Assembly: GCF_036518555.1 (NCBI RefSeq) | Contig: NZ_DATDMY010000093.1 | Span: 7,147 to 71,146, forward strand | Length of the DNA stretch: 64,000 nt | Origin: Dokdonella_A sp036518555 | GTDB taxonomy: Bacteria > Pseudomonadota > Gammaproteobacteria > Xanthomonadales > Rhodanobacteraceae | Direction of reading: 5' to 3' | Shown here: positions 25,519 to 32,760 of the stretch, piece after piece | Layout of the letters: each line of letters begins with the position of its first letter | How positions within the stretch are numbered: position 1 is the stretch's first letter | The notes under the pieces: model-generated | Seen by the model: the letters and a program-made list of their open reading frames with translations, nothing else | The model's database searches: none | What the model was told of the DNA's origin: nothing | Program-made: the position numbers and the translations under genes

Positions 25519-26364
25519 ATGCGGGTCACCACGCTGCTGCGCCAACCCCTGTTCACGGTGCGCGACTATCGTTGCGACGCGGGCCCGTCCGACCGTCCCT
25601 TCGTCGAGTGCTTCCGCGAGCATTCGATCTCGTACGTGCGGCGTGGCAGTTTCGGCTGCCACGCGCGTGGGGAGCGCCACGAGCTCGTCGCCGGCGCGTT
25701 CCTCATCGGCCATCCCGGCGACGAATACCTGTGCACGCACGATCATCACGCAGGCGGGGACGAATGCCTGTCGTTCCACTTCGAACCGGCCTGGATCGAC
25801 CGCCTCCACGGCGGGCATGCGACATGGCGGGCCGGGGCGATGCCGCCGTTCCCCGGCCTCGTCGTGCTCGGCGAACTCGCCCAGGCCGTCGCCGACCATC
25901 GCAGCGACCTCGGGCTCGACGAGATCGCGCTGCTGCTCGCGCAACGATGGCTCGACCTGCAGGCCGGACGACGGCGTCCGCGCGGCGAAGCGAGCGCGCG
26001 CGACCGCAGGCGCGTGGTCGACACCGCGCTGTGGATCGATGCGAATGCGAACCGGGCGATCGATCTCGACGCTGCGGCCGATGAAGCCGGCCTCAGCCCG
26101 TTCCATTTCCTGCGCACGTTCGGCCGCGTCCTCGGTGTCACGCCGCACCAGTATCTCCTGCGCGCCCGCCTTCGTCGCGCCGCGCGCCTGCTCGCCGGCG
26201 ACGAGCGACCGGTCACCGAGGTCGCGTACGAGGTCGGTTTCGGTGACCTGTCGAACTTCGTGCGCACGTTCGGTCGCGCCGCGGGCATGTCGCCGCGCGC
26301 GTTCCGGCGCGCCGCGCGCGGCGAGCGCAAGATTCTCCAAGAACGCCCCGGCGCGCACGCCTAG
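25519..26364 (+). CDS. AraC family transcriptional regulator
   Basis: A 281-residue AraC-type activator or repressor. The N-terminal two-thirds has a cupin-like ligand domain (H-S-I-S-Y-V-R-R-G-S-F-G-C, G-D-E-Y-L-C-T-H-D-H-H). The C-terminal region carries the two helix-turn-helix motifs: D-L-D-A-A-A-D-E-A-G-L-S-P-F-H-F-L-R-T-F, and V-T-E-V-A-Y-E-V-G-F-G-D-L-S-N-F-V-R-T-F with the signature P-R-A-F-R-R close after. A VOC gene starts 30 bases downstream with an A-G-G-A-G site, so the regulator may control it or be co-transcribed with it. The inducer is unknown. Confidence 0.92.
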   Translation: MRVTTLLRQPLFTVRDYRCDAGPSDRPFVECFREHSISYVRRGSFGCHARGERHELVAGAFLIGHPGDEYLCTHDHHAGGDECLSFHFEPAWIDRLHGGHATWRAGAMPPFPGLVVLGELAQAVADHRSDLGLDEIALLLAQRWLDLQAGRRRPRGEASARDRRRVVDTALWIDANANRAIDLDAAADEAGLSPFHFLRTFGRVLGVTPHQYLLRARLRRAARLLAGDERPVTEVAYEVGFGDLSNFVRTFGRAAGMSPRAFRRAARGERKILQERPGAHA

Positions 26365-26394
26365 TCTCGGCGCTCCCCACGACAGGAGAGCGGC

Positions 26395-26754
26395 ATGTAC
26401 GATCATCTCGGCATCAAGGTGAAGGATCTCGGCGCGAGCGCGCGCTTCTATCGCGCGGTGCTCGCGCCGCTCGGCCATGTCGCCGACGCGTCGGGCAGCG
26501 GCTTCGGTCCACCCGACGCGCCGGGCCTGTGGCTGTACGAGCATGCGCAAGGCCCGACCGGAGGCACGCACGTCGCGTTCCGTGCCTCGAGCCGCGCCGC
26601 GGTCGACCGCTTCCATGCGCAGGGTCTCGCGCATGGCGCCCGCGACAACGGTGCGCCGGGATTGCGGCCGGACTATGCGCCGAACTATTACGCCGCGTTC
26701 CTGCTCGATCCCGACGGCAACAACGTGGAAGCGGTCTGCATGGAGGCACGCTGA
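26395..26754 (+). CDS. VOC family protein (glyoxalase/dioxygenase-like)
   Basis: A 119-residue single-domain vicinal oxygen chelate protein. The beta-alpha-beta-beta-beta halves are visible: M-Y-D-H-L-G-I-K-V-K-D-L-G-A-S-A-R-F-Y at the start, and T-H-V-A-F-R-A followed by F-L-L-D-P-D-G-N-N-V-E-A-V at the end. The likely metal ligands are H4, H in T-H-V-A-F and E in N-N-V-E. The start is fixed by an A-G-G-A-G site eight bases upstream. Reactions in this superfamily include glyoxalase, ring cleavage and fosfomycin inactivation; this one cannot be assigned. It follows the AraC gene. Confidence 0.9.
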   Translation: MYDHLGIKVKDLGASARFYRAVLAPLGHVADASGSGFGPPDAPGLWLYEHAQGPTGGTHVAFRASSRAAVDRFHAQGLAHGARDNGAPGLRPDYAPNYYAAFLLDPDGNNVEAVCMEAR

Positions 26755-26787
26755 GGGGGCGACGGTCGCGCGTGATCCGATGACCGG

Positions 26788-27402
26788 TCAGCGACAGGCG
26801 TCGACCGCGTCGGCGACGGCTCGCTGCACGAGCGCCTCGACCGCCCTCGCGCTGCGGCCGCGCACGCACAGCATCGCGTGGAACTCGAAGCTCGTCAGCG
26901 CGAACAGCACGTCGACGAGGTCGGCATCGGGCTTTGCGGTGCGCGGGAACAGGCGGCGCACGAGTGCGGCGAGACCATGGCGCCGGCGTTCGCTGCGCTC
27001 GGCGAGGCTCGCCGCGAGTTCGTCGTCGAGGCGGATGACGGCGTGGAAGCGCGGCATCGTGCGGCGGTGCGCGGTCCAGAATCGGCAGAACACGCCGACG
27101 AAGTCGCGCAACGCCGCTTCGGGGTCCTCCTGGCCGATCACCTGCGGCAGGTCGAACAGGCCGCCCGCTCGCGCGATGTCGTCGAACAAGGCTTCGAGCA
27201 GGCCGCGCTTGGACTCGAACCGGTTGTAGACGGTCAGCCGGGTCACTCCGGCGACGCGCGCGACGCCGTCGAGCGAGAAGGCGGGCTGCCCCGGTCCGCC
27301 GGCGAGCACGTCGCGCGCGGCGGCGAGGATGCGTGCGCGCGTCTCGTCCGCGGCCGCGCTGCGCACGGCACTGGAATAGGGCCGGGGCATCTTGACAGTC
27401 AT
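26788..27402 (-). CDS. TetR family transcriptional regulator
   Basis: A 204-residue TetR repressor. The N-terminal helix-turn-helix reads D-E-T-R-A-R-I-L-A-A-A-R-D-V-L, then F-S-L-D-G-V-A-R-V-A-G-V-T-R-L-T-V-Y-N-R-F-E-S-K-R-G-L-L. The remainder is a helical ligand-binding domain ending with L-F-A-L-T-S-F-E-F-H. ATG 27402 is chosen; ATG 27390 is also possible. It is divergent from the membrane-protein gene, and between them lies a perfect 17-bp palindrome overlapping the downstream promoter, the expected target of this protein. A related sequence lies upstream of the aldehyde dehydrogenase gene. Confidence 0.93.
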   Translation of the reverse strand: MTVKMPRPYSSAVRSAAADETRARILAAARDVLAGGPGQPAFSLDGVARVAGVTRLTVYNRFESKRGLLEALFDDIARAGGLFDLPQVIGQEDPEAALRDFVGVFCRFWTAHRRTMPRFHAVIRLDDELAASLAERSERRRHGLAALVRRLFPRTAKPDADLVDVLFALTSFEFHAMLCVRGRSARAVEALVQRAVADAVDACR

Positions 27403-27419
27403 GTAATTGGATATACAGT
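27392..27419 (+). promoter_or_regulatory. Predicted sigma-70 promoter of the membrane-protein gene
   Basis: A consensus -35 box TTGACA (27392-27397) and a -10 box TACAGT (27414-27419), spaced by 16 bases, direct transcription toward the gene at 27452. The -10 lies inside the 17-bp palindrome, so a bound TetR repressor would occlude RNA polymerase. The -35 sits over the first codons of the divergent tetR gene. Confidence 0.6.
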
Positions 27420-27427
27420 GTGTATAT
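27411..27427. promoter_or_regulatory. TetR operator palindrome (site 1)
   Basis: A perfect 7-bp inverted repeat separated by three bases (ATATACA-GTG-TGTATAT). It is AT-rich against a GC-rich background, sits between the divergent tetR and membrane-protein genes and overlaps the predicted -10. Its size and position fit a TetR dimer site that represses both genes. See the second site at 29394. Confidence 0.75.
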
Positions 27428-27451
27428 TCAAGGGCGGATCCGGAGAACGTC

Positions 27452-27943
27452 GTGGGCGATATGGGGCTCATTGTGCTGGCGCGTGCGGTTCATGTCATCG
27501 CCGGCGTGACCTGGGCGGGTGCGATGTTCGTGCTTGCGGCTGCGATCCTGCCGGCCGCGCGCGAGGCCGGCGGCGGTGCCTGGTTCGGCGCGCTCATGCG
27601 TCGCGTCGGCCCGCTGTCGGGCCTCTCGTCGTTGCTCACCGTGCTGTCGGGTGCCTACCTGTTCTTCGCCCTGCACGCGCACGACGCGACGCTCGCGGGC
27701 TGGGTGCTGCGCGTCGGCGCTCTCGCGGCGCTGCTCGCGATGGTGGTCGGGTTCACCGTCGGGCGCCCGGCCGGGCTCGAACTCGCGCGCCTGCAGCAGG
27801 CCGGCGAGGTGACGCCCGAGCAGCGGGCGCACATCGGCGCCCTCGGCCGGCGCGTCGCGCTGAGCGTGCGCACGACCGCGAGCCTGATGGCGCTGTCGGT
27901 CCTCGCGATGGGCGTGTTCCGCTACGTCGTCGCGCTCGCCTGA
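27452..27943 (+). CDS. Integral membrane protein (CopD/DUF2269-like), TetR-controlled
   Basis: A 163-residue protein with about four membrane helices (L-I-V-L-A-R-A-V-H-V-I-A-G-V-T-W-A-G-A-M-F, L-S-S-L-L-T-V-L-S-G-A-Y-L-F-F, V-G-A-L-A-A-L-L-A-M-V-V-G, S-L-M-A-L-S-V-L-A-M-G). The R-x-x-H-V near the start with G-x-x-W recalls CopD-like or haem-associated membrane domains, but I cannot assign a family firmly. I use GTG 27452, which has GGAG six bases upstream; ATG 27461 would place the same site 15 bases away. The gene follows the TetR operator and ends one base from the stop of the convergent aldehyde dehydrogenase gene. Confidence 0.75.
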   Translation: MGDMGLIVLARAVHVIAGVTWAGAMFVLAAAILPAAREAGGGAWFGALMRRVGPLSGLSSLLTVLSGAYLFFALHAHDATLAGWVLRVGALAALLAMVVGFTVGRPAGLELARLQQAGEVTPEQRAHIGALGRRVALSVRTTASLMALSVLAMGVFRYVVALA

Positions 27944-27944
27944 C

Positions 27945-29372
27945 TCAGCCGCGCAGCACCATGAGGCGGCGCTCGGTCATGTCCTCGATCGCGTAACGGA
28001 CCCCCTCGCGGCCGAGGCCGGAGCGTTTCACGCCGCCGTACGGCATGTTGTCGACGCGGAAGCTCGGCACGTCGTTGACGACCACGCCGCCGACCTCGAG
28101 TCGGTCCCACGCGCGCGTCGCGTGCGCGAGCGAATCGGTGAACACGCCCGCCTGCAAGCCGAAGTCCGAATCGTTGACGCGCGCGAGCGCGTCGTCGAAC
28201 TCGTCGAACGGAGCGAGCAGGGTGACCGGTCCGAATGCCTCCAGGCGGCTGATCCTCGCGTCGCGCGGCACGTCCTCGAGCACGGTCGCCTCGAGCCGAT
28301 TGCGCTCGCGGCCGCCGCCGCAGAGGCGTTTCGCGCCGGCCTGTTCGGCTTCGGCGATCCAGCCCGCGAGGCGTTCGGCCGAGGCCTCGTCGATGAGTGG
28401 GCCGAGGACAGTGTCGCGCTCGCGTGGATCGCCGGCCTTGAGTGCGCTCGTCGCCGCGACGAAGCGCGAGCGCAGCTCGGCGTAGATCGAGCGATGCGCA
28501 TAGATGCGCTGCACCTTGATGCAACTCTGGCCCGACTGGTAGTAGCTGCCGAAGACGAGACGATCGACGACATGGTCGAGGCGGTCGCGCTGGTCGGCGT
28601 CGACGATGCAGGCCGCGTTGCCGCCGAGTTCGAGCACGACCTTCTTGCGCCCGGCCTTCGCCTTGAGCTCCCAGCCGACCTGGCCGCCCGTGAATGAAAG
28701 CAGCTTGAGGCGCTCGTCGCTGACAAATGCGCTCGCATCCTCGATCCTGCACGGTAGCACCGAAAATGCGCCCTTCGGCAGCTCCGTCTCTGCAAGCACT
28801 TCGCCGATGATGAGCGCGCCGATCGGCGTCTTCTCCGATGGCTTGAGCACGAATGGACAGCCCGCCGCGATCGCCGGCGCGACCTTGTGCGCGACGAGGT
28901 TGAGCGGGAAGTTGAACGGCGTGATGAACGAGCAGGCGCCGATCGGCACGCGCTGCACGAAACCGCGATAGCCGTCGGCACGCTTAGATATCTCGAGGTT
29001 GAGCACGTCGCCGTCGATCCGAACGGCTTCCTCGGCGGCCACGCGGAACGTGTCGACGAGGCGCGTGACTTCGCCTTCCGCGTCCTTGATCGGCTTGCCG
29101 GCCTCGATGCAGAGCGCGAAGGCGAGTTCGTCCCGGCGCTCGCGAAAGCGTGCCACGCACTGCTCGAGCACGGCCTGGCGGGCGTACGGCGGGAACGCGC
29201 GCATCGCGGGTTCGGCCGCAGCGGCTGCGGCGATCGCGCGTTCGATCATCGCCGCGTCGGCGAGTGCGACGCGCGCCGCGACGTCGCCCGAATATTTGTC
29301 GCGCACCTCGAGCGCCTCGTTCGGCTGTATGGCCTCGCCGGCGAGATAACAGGGGAAGCGGCTCTGCAGCAT
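27945..29372 (-). CDS. NAD(P)-dependent aldehyde dehydrogenase
   Basis: A 475-residue aldehyde dehydrogenase of the non-phosphorylating GapN/succinate-semialdehyde/lactaldehyde-like group. The catalytic set is present: general base E248 in L-E-L-G-G-N, nucleophile C284 in Q-S-G-Q-S-C, N in I-T-P-F-N-F-P-L-N, and the K-P-S-E-K-T cofactor segment. The usual E-I-F-G-P-V motif reads E-A-F-G-P-V. It oxidises an unidentified aldehyde to the acid. Upstream of its start (29394-29410) lies a close match to the TetR operator, linking it to the membrane protein that converges on it. That regulon assignment is inference. Confidence 0.93.
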   Translation of the reverse strand: MLQSRFPCYLAGEAIQPNEALEVRDKYSGDVAARVALADAAMIERAIAAAAAAEPAMRAFPPYARQAVLEQCVARFRERRDELAFALCIEAGKPIKDAEGEVTRLVDTFRVAAEEAVRIDGDVLNLEISKRADGYRGFVQRVPIGACSFITPFNFPLNLVAHKVAPAIAAGCPFVLKPSEKTPIGALIIGEVLAETELPKGAFSVLPCRIEDASAFVSDERLKLLSFTGGQVGWELKAKAGRKKVVLELGGNAACIVDADQRDRLDHVVDRLVFGSYYQSGQSCIKVQRIYAHRSIYAELRSRFVAATSALKAGDPRERDTVLGPLIDEASAERLAGWIAEAEQAGAKRLCGGGRERNRLEATVLEDVPRDARISRLEAFGPVTLLAPFDEFDDALARVNDSDFGLQAGVFTDSLAHATRAWDRLEVGGVVVNDVPSFRVDNMPYGGVKRSGLGREGVRYAIEDMTERRLMVLRG

Positions 29373-29393
29373 GACGTGGCTCCGCGGACAATC

Positions 29394-29410
29394 GTGTGCA
29401 CACTGTATGG
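29394..29410 (-). promoter_or_regulatory. Probable TetR operator (site 2) before the aldehyde dehydrogenase gene
   Basis: Read on the minus strand this 17-mer matches site 1 at 12 of 17 positions, with the 10-base core ATACAGTGTG identical. It contains a perfect 10-bp palindrome GTGTGCACAC of its own. It sits 21 bases before the ATG of the aldehyde dehydrogenase, and TACAGT (the proposed -10 of site 1) recurs here. I see no good -35. Confidence 0.55.
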
Positions 29411-29539
29411 GAACGCGCTGAACAGCGGCAGCATCGCCCGATCCAATCCGACGATGGCGGCGTCAAGCGCAACGGTGCCGAGCCCGGCGCAGCGTGCTGA
29501 TGGGCTCGCGCCCTGGCGAACGGGGCAGGGGCTTGCGCG

Positions 29540-29800
29540 GAAATCGACGTATTGCTCGATGGCGTGCGCGCGGGGCGCGCGGACGCGACCGACCGCCTGT
29601 TCGCGATGCCGTAGGGCGATTTCCGCTCGCAGGCCCAGCTGTTGCTTCGCATCGGGCCGCGCCCGGCCTTGACCGAGCTCGCCATAGAGACCTGGCTGCG
29701 GATCTCCGGGCGCATACCGCCACAGCTCGCGGCGATCCGCGCGCGTATCGCGGAGGTCGCTGCGGCGACCCCGGGTCCCGCCGCGCTCAGCGGTCCTTGA
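29540..29800 (+). pseudogene. Remnant resembling an ECF sigma factor, with internal stop
   Basis: This frame translates to E-I-D-V-L-L-D-G-V-R-A-G-R-A-D-A-T-D-R-L-F-A-M-P, an amber stop (29612-29614), then G-D-F-R-S-Q-A-Q-L-L-L-R and T-E-L-A-I-E-T-W-L-R-I-S before a terminal stop at 29798. The pattern resembles the beginning of ECF sigma factors of the type starting L-L-x-x-W-R-x-G-D-x-x-A-L-x-x-L-x-x-x-V-Y-x-D-L-R-x-x-A. It has no start codon context or sigma-4 region, so I call a decayed fragment, tentatively. Its last 14 bases overlap the end of xseA. The stretch from 29411 to 29539 has nothing else I can support. Confidence 0.35.
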
Positions 29801-31142
29801 CCACGACGGCGATCTCGCCGTCGGCGAGGCGTGCCCGCAGCGCGCGGCCGGGCGGCGCCTGTGCGACGGAGCGCACGAGCTCGCCGCCGTCGGCGGCGAG
29901 CAGGATCGCGTAACCGCGTTCGAGGGTCGCGAGTGGACTGACCGCATGCAGCGTGCGTGCGAGTTCGCCGAGCCGCGCGCGGCGGCGCTCGATTCCGTGC
30001 CGTGCGGCGAGGCGAAGCCGTTCGGACAGCGCGTGCGCGTGCTCGTCGCGGCGCGCGAGGCGTGCGGCAGGATGCTGCGCGGACAGGCGCAGGCGCAGCT
30101 GGCGCATTCGCGCGTCGAGTCGCTCGAGCGTGCCGCGACCGCGATCGACCAGCCGGCGGCGCAGCGCGTGCAGCCGTTCGTCGGCGCGCGCGAGGCGCGC
30201 CTGCGGGCGCTGCGCGTTGAGGCGCGCGAACAGATGGTCGACGCGCTGCGCGCGTGATTCGAGCGCGCGCCGCAGCAGCTGCACCGCGCGCTGCCGCTGC
30301 CGATCGAGCGCCCGCGACAGGTCGCGCGCATCCGGCACGAGCAGTTCGGCCGCGGCGGACGGCGTCGCGGCGCGCAGATCGGCGACGAAGTCGGCGATCG
30401 TGAAGTCGACTTCGTGCCCGATCGCGCTCACGACCGGGATCGCACTGGCGCGGATCGCGCGCGCGACGCCTTCGTCGTTGAACGCCCACAGGTCTTCGAG
30501 CGACCCGCCGCCGCGCGTGAGCAGCAGCACGTCGTGGCGGCGCGCCATCGACGCGGCCTGCAGCATCGCGACGATCGCGATCGGGGCCTCGCGGCCCTGC
30601 ACCGGTACGGCCAGCACCTCGACGCTCGCGAGCGGGAAGCGGCGTGCGATCACGCTGAGCACGTCGCGCACCGCGGCGCCGCTCGCCGACGTGACCACGC
30701 CGATGCGACGCGGCAACGGCGGCAGTGCGCGCTTGAGGGTGGTCTCGAACAGCCCTTCGGCCGCGAGCTTCGCCTTGAGCTGCTCGAATGCGCGCTGCAA
30801 TGCTCCGTCGCCGGCTTGCTCGAGCGAATCGACGATGAGCTGGAACTCGCCACGCGCCTCGTACAGGCTCACGCGCACGCGTGCGACGACGTGCATGCCG
30901 TCCGCAGGTCGGAAACGCAGCCACGTGCTGCGCGGGCGAAACATCGCGCAGCGCACCTGCGCGCCGGCGTCCTTCAGCGTGAAGTAGAGGTGCCCCGAGG
31001 CGGGACGCGAGAAGTTCGAGATCTCGCCTTCGACGCGGATCAGCGGCAGCGCGTCCTCGAGCAGGTCGCGCACGAGCCGCGTCAGCGACGATGGCGTGAA
31101 CACCTCGTGGCTGGCGCTTCCTGGGGCTGCCGGATCGGACAT
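29787..31142 (-). CDS. xseA: Exodeoxyribonuclease VII large subunit
   Basis: A 451-residue XseA, the catalytic subunit of ExoVII, which degrades single-stranded DNA in both directions with XseB. An OB-fold domain leads (I-R-V-E-G-E-I-S-N-F-S-R-P-A-S-G-H-L-Y-F-T-L-K-D), then the catalytic core with R-I-G-V-V-T-S-A-S-G-A-A-V-R-D, R-G-G-G-S-L-E-D-L-W-A-F-N-D-E and G-H-E-V-D-F-T-I-A-D, then a long Arg-rich coiled-coil region and a C-terminal V-S-P-L-A-T-L-E-R-G-Y-A. ATG 31142 is chosen over upstream starts. xseB is not in the window. It lies downstream of the cardiolipin synthase gene by 64 bases. Confidence 0.96.
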   Translation of the reverse strand: MSDPAAPGSASHEVFTPSSLTRLVRDLLEDALPLIRVEGEISNFSRPASGHLYFTLKDAGAQVRCAMFRPRSTWLRFRPADGMHVVARVRVSLYEARGEFQLIVDSLEQAGDGALQRAFEQLKAKLAAEGLFETTLKRALPPLPRRIGVVTSASGAAVRDVLSVIARRFPLASVEVLAVPVQGREAPIAIVAMLQAASMARRHDVLLLTRGGGSLEDLWAFNDEGVARAIRASAIPVVSAIGHEVDFTIADFVADLRAATPSAAAELLVPDARDLSRALDRQRQRAVQLLRRALESRAQRVDHLFARLNAQRPQARLARADERLHALRRRLVDRGRGTLERLDARMRQLRLRLSAQHPAARLARRDEHAHALSERLRLAARHGIERRRARLGELARTLHAVSPLATLERGYAILLAADGGELVRSVAQAPPGRALRARLADGEIAVVVKDR

Positions 31143-31206
31143 GGGAGTGCTGCGCGGACGGCCGGACAGGTTACCGCAAAGCGCGTCCGCGCACGCACGT
31201 GTGCGG

Positions 31207-32667
31207 TCAGGTCGGCGAGCGCGTCGCACCGTCCTCGCGCGCCGGCGGTGCCTTGCGCCGCGCGTCGGCGTAACGGGCGACGAGGGCGACGCCGATCCAG
31301 ACCGCGAGCGCCGCGAGCGGCCATGCGACGATGCGCGGCCAGAGGAGCGCGAGCGCTGCCGCGGCGATCAGCGCGATGCCGGCGACGAGCAGCGGCGTGC
31401 ATTCGGCGGGGCCGAGCACGCGCCGGTTCGTGATCGCCGCGCCGATCGAATTGGCGATGCGGAGCGCGCCGGCCGCGGCGCGCCCCGAACTGCCGCCGTG
31501 GGTGCGCGCGACGTGCCGCGCCTCCTTGCGGAGATGGCGACGCCGCGGCATCTTCAGCACGATCTCGGTCGCGTGGGCGAGGTCCTCGGTGTACTGTGCC
31601 TCCATGCGGCGCGCGAAGGCATCGTCCTCGATCGCGAGGTCGATCTCGCAGTTGCCGATCCAGCTCGCGAGGTTGAGGTTGCTCGAGCCGACGCGGGCCC
31701 AGCGGCCGTCGGCGACCGCGGTCTTCGCGTGCAGCATCGATCCGTTCCATTCGAACACGCGGATGCCGGCCTCGAGCAGCGGCCGATAGCCCGCGCGGGA
31801 CAGCGAGCCGACCGCGGGGATGTCGCTGCTGCCAGGTACGAGCAGGCGCACGTCCACGCCGTCGCGCGCGGCTGCGATGAGCGCCTGCACGTACGGCGCG
31901 ACGCCGACGAAGTAGGCGTCGGTGAGCCAGAGGTTGCGACGTGCCATGCCCGCGATGAGCTGGTCGAGGCGATACAGGCCGGCCGTGTTCGGCACGGTCG
32001 CGACGACGCGCAAGTCGACGTGGCCGCACGGCAGCGCGGGCGGCGCGGCGTCCGCCGGCAGCGGCGTTCCGAGTTGGCTCCAGACATCGGCGAACGCGTG
32101 CGCGAGTTCGGCGACCGCGGGGCCGCGCACCGCGACCGCGGTATCGCGCCATGGGTCGATGCCGCGAGCGGGATCGCCGAGCCAGGTGCCGCTCACGCAG
32201 ATACCGCCGACGAATCCGACCGTCTGGTCGACGACGAGCAGCTTGCGGTGGTCGCGCGAAAGCCAGCCGAACGGGCTCGCGAGGCGCGGCGGATTGTAGG
32301 CGCGCACGTCGCCTCCGGCGGCGAGGAGCGGTGCCCAGAAGCGCGAGCGGGACTGGCCGAGGCAACCGAGCCAGTCGCGCACGACGCATACGCGCACGCC
32401 GGCGGCGGCGCGCTCGGCGAGCGCCTCGATGAACTCGCGGCCGAGCGCATCGTCGCGGAAAATGTAATTCTCGAACAGGATCGTGCCGGTCGCGGCACGG
32501 ATCGCAGCGAGCCAGGCATCGTAGGCGGCGCGCGCATCGATGAGCAGCTCGACGTCGTTCCCCGCAAGCAGCGGTGCGCCGGCGGCGCGGCTGAACGATT
32601 GCTCGGCGAGCAGCCGCAGCGTCGACGAGCGGGTCGGCGGCGCGGTGGGGGGAGCGGACGCGGGCAT
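31207..32667 (-). CDS. Cardiolipin synthase-like phospholipase D family protein
   Basis: A 486-residue PLD-superfamily enzyme. It has two HKD motifs: D-H-R-K-L-L-V-V-D with G-F-V-G-G, and M-L-H-A-K-T-A-V-A-D with R-V-G-S-S-N-L-N. The preceding segments V-E-L-L-I-D-A-x-x-A-Y and L-F-E-N-Y-I-F-R-D are typical of ClsB/ClsC-like synthases that join two phosphatidylglycerols. Unlike ClsA, it lacks N-terminal membrane helices, but it has two C-terminal hydrophobic segments (L-L-V-A-G-I-A-L-I-A-A-A, P-L-A-A-L-A-V-W-I-G-V). Start at ATG 32667. A lipase/phosphodiesterase role cannot be excluded. Confidence 0.88.
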   Translation of the reverse strand: MPASAPPTAPPTRSSTLRLLAEQSFSRAAGAPLLAGNDVELLIDARAAYDAWLAAIRAATGTILFENYIFRDDALGREFIEALAERAAAGVRVCVVRDWLGCLGQSRSRFWAPLLAAGGDVRAYNPPRLASPFGWLSRDHRKLLVVDQTVGFVGGICVSGTWLGDPARGIDPWRDTAVAVRGPAVAELAHAFADVWSQLGTPLPADAAPPALPCGHVDLRVVATVPNTAGLYRLDQLIAGMARRNLWLTDAYFVGVAPYVQALIAAARDGVDVRLLVPGSSDIPAVGSLSRAGYRPLLEAGIRVFEWNGSMLHAKTAVADGRWARVGSSNLNLASWIGNCEIDLAIEDDAFARRMEAQYTEDLAHATEIVLKMPRRRHLRKEARHVARTHGGSSGRAAAGALRIANSIGAAITNRRVLGPAECTPLLVAGIALIAAAALALLWPRIVAWPLAALAVWIGVALVARYADARRKAPPAREDGATRSPT

Positions 32668-32760
32668 GGCGGCGAGTGTAGCCGCTGATGCGCGCGAGCG
32701 GCGGTCGATGGCGCGCTCCTTGCACTCCCTGTTCAGGGCGCAGTACAAGGATACCCGCGC

